Assembly: GCA_032209605.1 (NCBI GenBank)
Contig: JASFXZ010000008.1
Coordinates: forward strand, 1,364,001-1,428,000
Direction: 5' to 3'
DNA: 64,000 bases
Source of the DNA: Mactromeris polynyma
Lineage: Eukaryota; Mollusca; Bivalvia; Venerida; Mactridae
Shown: in pieces, positions 11,701 through 23,700 of the stretch
How the letters are laid out: every line of letters begins with the position of its first letter
Numbering within the stretch: position 1 is the stretch's first letter
Position numbers and translations under genes: made by a program
The notes under the pieces: generated by a model
Database searches by the model: none
Seen by the model: the letters and a program-made list of their open reading frames with translations, nothing else
What the model was told of the DNA's origin: nothing

Positions 11701-14700
11701 CACGAATCCTGTTGCCTTAAATACATCAAAACATTGAGATAATACAGCTAAATGTACTTAAATTCTATTTCTTGGAATGAAATTGTTACCTAGGAAACAG
11801 GAATCAGATCCATGACACATAATTATGATTCTACAAATGTCCAGTATACCATGGCCTAGTTTCCAGTCACTGTCATTTATGAATGAGGCATTTTTTACCA
11901 AATACGACAAGAACTTCAATGCAGGCTGAAAAAAGAAAACAAAGTAGAGGTTGTAAACTTATGGAACCTGTGATGTCACATATGTAACATGTAACGTTCT
12001 TATTTCGTAAAAATGAAATAAAATTTTGTATTTATAACATAAAATATGGTGTAGAGTGGTAATAAATCCAGGTTATAATTTTCGATAATCATTTTAATGA
12101 AATAAATTATAATAATAAAACATATATGTATGAACAATAAATGTGTTTGTCCCCCTTCAGTGTTCGTACCATTAAATCATTATTATTCCTTGTAGGCCAA
12201 TTAACTGTGAAATTAAGACTTTATCTGTCAATCAACAAATATCAATCTTTACAGTTAATTTAACCTTGAATACCTTTGCAATACCTCAATTTTAATATCC
12301 AAAATATCAATATTCAAGTAAAGGGACATTTTTTAAACAATCTATGCAATTGTATGTCAATGGAATAAACTGATATGGAGAAACTGTTATATTTAATAAA
12401 TTATTGTCATCCAATCAACAGTTTGGGATAGTCTGGATGAGCTATATCTATCACAATATCAAAGGGACATAACTCAGCTAAAATCAATCAACCAACTTGG
12501 CTAAATGCAATGAACAACAAAAGGTCACAATATGCACAAGAAGGCTCTATTTTCAACAAAATTTGGTTGAAAATCCAGTCTAAAAGTTATGGCAAGTAGT
12601 ATGAACAAAATACAAATGAAGATTCATTAAAAAATTCAATGGGTCATGACTCAGGTAAAATCATTGAACTAGAAAACATTGAGGCTAAACATAACCAAAG
12701 TTTTGTTGAAAGCCCACTAGAATTTGTAGGAGTAGTACAGACAAGCTTTGTTCATGAAAAATACCAAAGGGCCACAACACTGCCAGAAATCACTGAACTG
12801 GAAAAGACTGAGGATACTTTCAACCATGTTAGGTAAAATCCAACCAAATATTTAAGAGGTACAAATTCGCACAAACTTGGTGACAGACTAATGGACAGGA
12901 CAAATATCAGTATATCTCCCCACCCATAGTCAAGAGCCTGATGCATAAAAACAGATCATGATAATTTTTCTTACTTTTTGATCAATTTCTTTTCTGCTTG
13001 CTGCCTTTTTCATTATTTGGAGATAAAACTGATAACTATGATATATTTGTTCCTCAGTTGCCATGACAACCTGCTGATGCAGTAATCTCAAAGTATCCAC
13101 AAATACCTGACTGCAATAATGTCAGAAAGAAATTCACAATAAATGTTTACATGTATCATTAAAATCCATACATAATCTACTAAGTAAATGAATTACAGAA
13201 AACTTGTCAAGCAAATCAAAAAAGATTTTTCCCCATATTGAATGGATGAATTACACTGATAGAATTGACTGATATCAAATTTTACATGTAAGTTGTAAGC
13301 ATTTGACCTTGATAGAATATGATCTACAAAAATAGAGTAATAAATGTCCACAGCAGACTACCAATACATAGTTCATTGTTTTTTTTCTTATATATAATAG
13401 AAGGAATTCAGCGGACTTCTCCAAATCGTGTCAGCCTATACCAGACTGGAAATATATTTCCCTTTTGTAAAATTTCCATTTTTTACAGGACTGAGTTTAA
13501 ACCATGCAAGTCAGACATTTGGCAAACACTGCTGCAGAAATATACTGACAATTTCATCTGACAATAATGTCTAAGAAAAATTTGTAGTTCTTCAGTGATA
13601 AAAATCATACGAAATGTAAAGCCTTTCAAAAATTATCTATATCTAAATATAACTTACTCATCTGATGCTATTTCATGTACACTGTCAGCAAAATCAATGG
13701 AATGTGGAATAAAATGAGCGAATTCAGAAATAAGTCCACGTACAAACCTGAAAAATAGAGCCTTGAAATCATCTCAAATAAATTGAACTAGTGTACACAC
13801 AATGTGCATGCACACTTGGTGCTGTAAAGATGAAGGGTAGTGAAATCACAGCGGGAGTTATATATAGCGATCATTCTTTTTGTGACATGCAATGGAAAAC
13901 AAACCATATTATATGTACCTTCAAACTTGACCATGACTTTATCATACTTGTTTTGCCTAGTTTCTATAGGTCAATAGCTGTAGATGTAGAAAACATTACA
14001 TGCTTTTTAAGTTTATCGATTAAGTTAACGATTTTCAAGATTTTCTGTGAAATTAGAAAGCCACAAAATATCTGGCTTTTTCATATATTCACAAGTATGT
14101 TGATGTAATCCTGCCAAGTAAAATTGCAAAGTTATGAAAATGTAGAATACAGTCAATAATACGACCAACCTTGGGAACCTTGAAAACTGGTCTGATTATT
14201 GAGGTGGTATTAATATTGAATAAAGTGCAAAATAGGGAAAAAGGAATTGAAAATTGTGTTCTTAATTTTGAGGTGGTCTTTAAGTGAAGTTTTACTGTAT
14301 GTTTAATATGACCATCATTTATTCAAATATTTCTAAGTTTTCCGCAGTTGTCCAAGAACTGTTTAGCAGCTGATTACAATGTACAGAATTGCATGAACTA
14401 TTTTGAATGGTATATTTGCGTACATACCGCTGTATATCTTTGGAAAATGACTGATTGTTATGTCTTGTGTAGATATAATACAATGCTTTAAACAAAGCTC
14501 TTGCAGCAGTTCCACTTCCTGTGTGCCAAACTATCTTATGTAGACATCCTAGGCTGCCTAACAAAATGGAGGTTTCCACACCTAAAATATATTGCATAGA
14601 AATAAAAGCCATAGAAACTGCTTACCAAAGTAGATTATAAGAATCTTTCATTGGCTTCCAGTACGGATAGAAATAACAGGCTCCAGGGTTACTGTTGTAG

Positions 14701-17700
14701 TGGAAACGAGGCCCTGCTGCGTTACCCGATAGTTTAAGTGTAAGATAGAGGTTTGCAGTGTTAAGGCGGGTAAGCCAGTCTGGTATGCAAGAAGTCCGTA
14801 CAAATTGTTGAACAAAAACAAGAAATGTCACTTGTACATGATGAGTGCCTCTGAAGTGTAGAGCCCTTGTGACTTTAACATCGGAGGTACAGATTTTACC
14901 TCTACCACAAGAAACACTTTCTTATGCTGCAAGGTCCCCAAGTAAACCAGGTAGAATTTATTTGAAGAAAAGAACACTATGTTATACATACAGACATGTT
15001 AAGTTTGTTCATTATGAGTTAATCCGAGATCCAATGAATAAAGTACCTTTATATTTGTCTTATAATAGCATCAATTATGGAAATCTGAGTGTACAACGAG
15101 GACAACAACGCTTACTGGGGTCTTATTTACAAACTTTTTAAAAGTGAAACTCAGACTTAAGACTTTAAATTTGCAAAGTTATAATTATGTAAACGAACCA
15201 AATTTTGTTGGAATAACAGTTGTTACCCACTCTAAGCCCGAGTTTTAGTCTTAAATAGTTGTGAATAAGACATCAGAAAGCTCAGTGTGTGATCCAATTT
15301 CTTTGTGATTTAAGTGTGAATCTAAGATCTGACAGTAAATATTTACTACTGAGTTATAATTACAGTAATAATCCAGTGTCCAGATATATAAACATTCACA
15401 AACTCACCATCAGTATCATTACTTGTATCCCCTAACAACGATGTCATACACAATTTACCAAGTTGACAATCAACAGAATCGAACACACTTGGATAAAATC
15501 TTGATCTCTGATTCTGTACAATACTTCTATGTACCTTAACCAAGCCAGTGCTGTCCTGTTAAACGTTATTGTAATGGAATATACAGTTTAAATGGAACAT
15601 GTTTCACTATTTTTACACGGAGAACCAAATCAAGATTACACGGACCTGACAATATTACACTTACTCTATGCTAATATCTCATTTAAATTCTCAATTCAAT
15701 TTGGTAGAAAATCAAGTACACAGCATTTAAAAAATTGTACATAACAATTTATTCTCCAAAAATTTAGCAAATTCCTTTTTGTGCAAACCCGTAAAGCCAT
15801 AATCAACAATAATTCTTGGTTTGGCATAACCCTACCTACCCATGAAAATGACCCCTACACAATATATTTTTAGGCATCTGAGAGAGGAATAAAAACAAAC
15901 TTACCTACCCGCCTACCCACCTAAATAATTTGAATAGGGTTATGCCCAACCTTTTTTTTTCGGATGGCCTAATTCTTGAGAATATTGTTCAATGGCAAAT
16001 TTAACGATTTGACAAAATAATTTAAAAGATAGAATTCTGCTGATCTCACAAAACAAAGAATACCCTCATTCAAAAAGAGGTACAGTATGGGGCTTGAGAA
16101 AATCTCAGTTTGAGACAGTTGATGAAACAAGAGCCATAAAGGATGAAACATTTCATACCACACCATATGTCTGTGCCCACTGTATAGCCAGCAATCTATG
16201 TAAGAGGTTCAGACTAGGATGATCACACATTATACACAGACGTTGTAATAAATCTACTTCCTCTCGAGAACTAAGTATCTCGTTCTCAAACTCTTTCTGC
16301 AATAAGAATGTCAAAAGTTAATGTTTATACACAGGCTCTTAACAAGAAGATTATCTGTTGATGCCTAGCATTGATAAAGTCACTTTCAATTCATAAAGAT
16401 GCAATAATACACAGCTAAATAAAATCGGCATTAAAAATAATACCTACAAGACTGGTGGACCCAGCATTTCTTTCATTAAGTTTTTGATGAATTCAAAAAT
16501 TATCAACTAAGTCTTATTTGCATAATATGCTGTGAAGTTCAGACTGGAAGTTAGTAAGAACTGTGCACTTGTAAGTGATATTTCCCTATCTGTGATACAT
16601 GTGCAGTATTTGTCAGCATGAGACATGCAAGTATAGTTGTACTTACCTGTAGAAACAGAACTGTATGAAACACCACACAACTCATTGTTGCCATCTGATG
16701 TAACATTGTAGGCTTAAATATCTGTAACATAAACATACCATACTCAATTTCACAAACATTTTTTCATAATGTTTAGACAAGAACCAAAGTATCCTAACAC
16801 TCCTTACATTGTCTCTGTCAACACATTTTTCTGCCGGTATTTTCTTAATCACATGTTATGATGCATCAATTGAAACAACAAGTCTATTGATACAGAAAGT
16901 ATAATGTAGATTATATTTTTAAGTATGAGAAAATCAAGCCCAAAATATGTTAATAGGAGAATGTCAAGAAATTTCTCAGAAATAATCATGATCACTCTGA
17001 ACAGAAAAGCCAATTTTTGCAAGCGATGTTATAGCCTGATCCTGACCTTTATACATGAATATATTACACGGCTATAACGCAGAATATATCAATGTCTGCG
17101 ACTGAATCGTACATAATCGGTCCTTTACCTTCTTGATGGCATACTCATACTACTGAACAAAAATAGAAGTCAAGTAGTCTTCAAGAAATTATGCTAACAG
17201 AGTTTAAAGAGGATCAGGATGATTTTTGCAAGCTACACAAATCTTCTATGACACAAAATAATAATAATACAGATTTCATTTCAAGAGGCTGCACATTTGA
17301 GACAACCCAGTCTTCAATGTGGTCATCAATCACTTGAACAGCGACACATTAAACATGTTTGAACATTAAATGAGTCTTGTTTATCATTTGTGTGATATGT
17401 CCACGATAATGAATGGTATAACTATTTACACAAATGTGAGAAATAATAAGGGATTTAAGCATTTTTACCATTGGCGATACTTGTGGTAGAAGTTTGGCAA
17501 GCTTCGTAAGTGATTGAATGACTCGTAATGTTCCTGAACGTGTAAACAATGGAAGATTTTCCACAAAATATGCAGCCGTCTGTCTTATATCTTGAGGTTC
17601 ATAAGACATTTGTTTTTGTAATCCCTGAAAACAGAAAGCAACCACATCTAAACCATGTCAATGCATCGTACTCTTAGTCTAGTTGTTGCTATTGTAATTC

Positions 17701-20700
17701 TTTCAAATTTTATAGTAATGCCTGGATCAGTACATACCATATATGTATTTCCACTGATTCTGAGCAATATTTTTCAGGAGATATTAATTTAATGAAAGTT
17801 AGAAAGTACAGACATTGAAATACTAACAGAAAAAACAAGGTACTGGAGTATTGTAGGTAATACAAGTGTCCTCTACCAGTTTGGAGCCAGAATCCTTAAA
17901 ACAGATGAGGATTTTTGATTTTTATCAGTATACAGTAGACACATTATGTGCGTAATGTCTCCAAATTTTCACAGCCCTCTCAACTCGTGCCATGTTTCAT
18001 AACCGTAGCTTGGAAACTTCCGGACGGACTGATCCAGATTTTCCACACAGAAGGACTGATGGACAAACCTATAGTCCTCTCCAGTGAAACATAAAATTAA
18101 AAAACAGAATCATTAGTAATTCATTATCTACAGAGCACATTTTTCTACAGCACATTTAATCACAAGATCACGATAAGAGATGTTGAAAAGAAGCCTTCAA
18201 TGGACAATATATATCTGATTTATCAACAGTACTTATTTTTCAAAGCACATATCATATACATTGTTGACACGTTTATGTCTTACCTGATTTTTTGCTTGTG
18301 TACTAAATTCAGTGTTTTGATCCAAGTTGCTGAAATAAATATACCTGGTACATGAAAGCATATACCATTAAAGTATTTTCAATATATTTCTAAGTGTATT
18401 AAAATTAAATCATATCTCAAACCTTTGAATTAAGTCAATATGAACTTAATAAACATCAACAATCTATAAATGATGGAAAATCAAAACAGTGTCGTACTCA
18501 GCATATTGGTATACAGTATCACCTGTCTATAAGACACACACTGGTACTGACATGTACTGTCGGATAATGCAGGTTGTCGGATATAGCAGGTTTTCATTTT
18601 TCTCTGAATATCCTACAGACTTTATGTGGAAGACAACTATTGATATATAGGCTATATAGTATACACAGGTCAACAGGAAGACAAATACATATTACCGTAT
18701 TATATTTCATCATAACTCTGTTCAACTTCAATATCAATTAAATTACTCTCGGAATTTAAGTGCGTTGATAATTTAAGTGTTGTAAGAAAGACTAATTCTT
18801 GATCAATGGTATTTTATGACATACTTTACTTTGGGTTGTAAGCAATAACAGTGTGCATTGTCAACAATTATCAATTACATTGTAGATAATTTTCAAGATT
18901 TCCACCAAAAAAGTTGCGAATAAATCAAGTATTTAATTATACACCAATTAATAACAAAAAATTAGTGTAAATGGGGCCAATAAGCAATGTTGGATGTTCC
19001 GTACGACAAGCGTCTTTACTTTGGCCAAGACTGCCTGTTGATGTTCGAAAGAGGAAGTTGCTGTTATGAACAAGTGTTGCTACAGACAGTTTATAACGCA
19101 TTTGCACATCAGACCCTATGTAGCGAGATAACAAAATACACAGATGCATTAAATTTGTATAAGCTTATTCTAAGTGGTTTGCTAAGGACAGATTTCAAAA
19201 CAAGTTAATATTAAGACACATTTGAAAGTGTTTCAAGCTGGAAAAAAATATGCTAGGGTTAGATAAAATGGACAAATCTTATTGCTGGCCTTTACATTAC
19301 AAATCTTTCTTTACAGACCTAGTGCTTTACTAAAGGTAACTGCATTACTTTTTCATAACATTAACTAACAACAGAATGAGCTGAATTATTCCATATACAG
19401 TTAAACCTCAATAATAAGACCACCCTTGGGACCATTGAAAACTGGTCTTCTTAATGAAGTGATCTTCATATTTAGGTTGAACAAATAGCAAAACAATGAA
19501 AATGGACATGAAAATTGTGTTCTTAATTTCGATGTGGTCTTATTATTGAGAGGGTCATAAGGTGAGATTTTACTGTATCTTAAATACCTACCTTGGAACA
19601 GATTCCAGAATTTTAGCGGCAAGAAGAGCATAATCCTGGAACACATGGGATCTCTCCTGTCTAGATAGCTGTGACATATCGTCATGGTAACAAAACAACA
19701 AACCCTGAAAATTAATGTTTTGCATGTTGTGTAAACTTTTATACATATCAATGTGTTGCTAGTTATTGATGATTTTCAATGTATTACCCAATCGTAAATA
19801 AGGTGTTTATACAGTGCAACTTCTTATGAGTGACCCCCTCTTGAGCAACAACCTCTCTTCAACAATATAATCACATTTCCTGTAGTAAAATTTTGTCACC
19901 AATTTAACTTCTCCAGAGCAATTGCCTCTCAACACCAGCCAAAATTTGCATCTCCTGAAGAGTGTCGTTTCCAAAGAAGTGGCACAATATGTTAGATATT
20001 ACTGACATGATTGGATGTATGATACCATAAGTTTACTGAGTACATTATCATTACACTAGGGGACTTTGGGGACTGATAACCCACAAATGGGGGAATTATG
20101 CATCCCTACAAGATGAAAAGAGGAACTTTGCGCCAGACTTGCACAATAATTTTTAACTTTTTGTGCCATTTTTTATCATTTCCTGATTAATGTCAAAGAT
20201 GTTTAAAGCAATGTGAATTCCATGACTTTTCTTTCGTGTTTGTGTGGGGAATAATACCTGTAAATAAATGAGAAAAACATACTATATTTCATACAACATT
20301 TTAGTTATATATTTGGGTATGCTCTTTCCAACATGATGGAATAGAAGACAATTGCAGATCCATGGCAAATGCCTGAGTTATCATTATATAGGAGATCTTT
20401 TTCACAGAAAGAATAAACTTACTGGATGAAATTCTTCCAGGTGCATCAAACACTGACAGCCACATGCTCTCAATCTCTGACTATCAGGCTGGTTAACTCT
20501 CGAGGTTACTATGGTAACAAGTTCCCTGACAATTGTCTCACAAAGTTCTGTGTTCTATAAGTCAAATATAATTGTGACAAATACATAGAAAACAGAGAAC
20601 AACAAGCAGACTGGTATCCTTAAAGGGATCTCAAATAAAAATACTCATGTTCTTCAGAATTCTTTCGCCGGTACGAAAATACATTCTTGTAGTGTGCGGT

Positions 20701-23700
20701 ACCTTTACGGGAAGAAGAAGAATAAAAACAAGAGGCCCATTAGGCCTTTGATAAGGATTTTTCTTGACAAGACAATTTTTAAGTTATTCCCTATATAACT
20801 CCATAGAAAACATGTGACCACATGTGACCCCTAAGCGCGGCTGGGTTTTGACCCCAGAGGCATAATCTGAACAAACTTGGTAGGTGACCACTAAACAATG
20901 CTACATACCAATTATCAACACCCTGGGTTTCGGAGATTTGAATATTTTGATACAAACTGTTTAAAGTTACATGTATGATTATAGATTTAAAGGGGAGATA
21001 ACTTTACATAAACAGGCAATTATAGCTCTACAATAAGGGAAGTAATTCAAACACAAGTAACATTATTTACTCACCAATTGTTCAAACTGAATGATAAGAC
21101 TAGTACATGTTGTAAGAATCTGGCAGTTAACTGCCCAGTTGTCTCCCTTGTCAACAATCTGATGATGGATGTCCAGTAATGAAGTGATAATCTGATCCAA
21201 GCTACAATAACAAAAAAATTGGCAGCATGAACAGACCCTTAAATTCTACTTTACCAATCACATTTCATTCACATTAAGGAAAGGCAGTAGTCAAGGGATT
21301 GAGCATCTGACTCCTGAGAAGGTTATTTATCCCAGTTCCACATTGAGGAGACGATTGTTCACAAACTTCACACTCGCTGACTTTGGCTGAAGTCAGTAAC
21401 CAGGATAGTCACCAAGAGTAATTAGTATAAGTTATAAGTACTTGTTTCACAATCAATGTAAAAAAATAAGTTTAAACCACAGGAGATTGTCACAAGTTCT
21501 CTCCCTTTATCTCTGTGACTGTACTATAGAAGAAATAAAGGGAGAGAACTAAAGAACTTTATTGGGAAATTGAGAAATTTTACATTTAAAAGAAACATAT
21601 ACTTTTGGCATTGGGAATATAACTAAATAAATTCTATAAAACCCTGTATACTCTAGTTAAGACTTTTTATAAGGAAACAATACATCATTTTATCTTCGAA
21701 AAAGGGACAGGAGATTTTTTATAATTTACATCCAGAGAAAATTGATAATCTACATCTCTTTTAACACATCAATTCTGAAGCCCATTTTCATTTTGAAGAC
21801 AATAACAAATGCCAGAGCAGCATGAAAGATAAGAAGCCGCCATAAATGATAAAATAACTATTTAGTATTTTACAACAGTCTAATGTATCTTTAATTGGTA
21901 TCGAGACTTTTCAACCCCAAGACTTTTCAACCCCAAGACTTTTCAACCCCTAATGTAAAATATCCAAGACTTTTCAACCCCACTGTCATTTTCAACCCCT
22001 AATTAGCCTAAGACTTTTCAACCCCTGTTAAAATCAAGACTTTTCAACCCCTAATAAACCAAGACTTTTCAACCCCTCGAATATGTTTTTAATTGGACAA
22101 TTATCACATTTGTTACCTGGAAAATGTTGACAAACACGTTGTTTAAGTTTAATTTTTTAAGTTTATTTACATTCCAAAATGAATACTTATATACTTACAT
22201 ATATACACAAAAAAATACGCATCGTTTTGATGTTAATACCTTGCTTAAACACTTGTGTCACATAATAGACCTTCATCTCTCTGTCAAATAATGAATTCAA
22301 TTTCAGACGAGGTTTAAAACGCGGCCAAGTCGTAAATTGCGGCCAAAAAGTAAAGGAAAACGCGGCCACCCACCTTAACTTCTTCATTCTTTAAGATATC
22401 TTAAAAAATTATTTTGCATATTAGAGGGCACCCTTGTAGAGTTCCTAAACAAGTTTTAAATTAAAATTATTTGAATTCGAAGTTTATAAAATTTTGGTCT
22501 AAAAGTCTGACCGTTTTTTGAAAAAAATACGGCCAAAATGGAAAACAAGGCCACCCCTCTTAACTTCTTTATTTTTTAAGATATCTTAAACATTCTTATT
22601 GCATATTAGAGGGCACCATCGTAGCTTTCTTAAACAAGTTTTAAATTGAAATTATTTGAATAAGAAGATTACAAAACTTGTCTAAAATATGACCGTTTTA
22701 TTATCAAAATTACGGCCAAAATGGAAAACACGGCCACCCCCTTAACTTCTTTATTTTGTAAGAAATCAAAACAAATATTTTACTATCTTAGTGGACAACC
22801 TGCTAGCTATAGTAAGAACATTTTATATTGAAAGCGTATCAATTAAAGTTTGTTTCAATATTTGTCCAAAAGTTAGCAACAGAACAGAAAATACTGCACT
22901 ATCCATTAAGTTCGTTTTAATCAAATATATGAAAATATATATATTTATTATTGTTATTACTCGATTTATAAAATTATCATAATTTAAACTATGACTTTGC
23001 ATGAAACAGAACAGGACAAAAATAAATAGCAATATACGCAACTGATCAGTTTATACAACACCTATTAATATAATAGGTGTTGATTAAATCAAATGTGCAT
23101 ATCTATCGACTAATTTAATTATCGCACTATTCGAAGTGCGTTAACATTAATTAATTGAATTGTCACTCCTAGGCTAATATTTTTTATTTTACAAGTTTAT
23201 TTTACTAAGCTGAGTTCATGTATACATGAAAGCATGAGTATGAAAATCTTACAGTAGTAATGAATACAACAATGCATATTATATTATATCGGTGAGATAA
23301 CAAGAGCAACAGAGAAAATAGTGAATATAAATAGACACAACTTTATGATGTTACAGAGTTACAGAATATAAGCAAAGCATATTTATCAAACTTTGGAGAA
23401 AAGTAGAAACCAATTGATATAAGTTATATTTTATAATTTTATATCAGTTTTCTTGCCAAAAAAGTATGTCAAACACTTGAAATTTAAAAAAAATAGGCAG
23501 TCATTACGTAGTTGTTATATCAAATGATTAGTCTGATATTAATGAGAACATCGTGTTTCCAAATTCTATATAATTTGTTCCCCCCTTTATTATCAATATA
23601 ATGACAAAGTAAAGGAATGCAATTTTCGAATTATCACATTTTATCATTTTATTTGTTATGTTTGAAATATAAATATATTTATAAACAATAAAAATATTAT

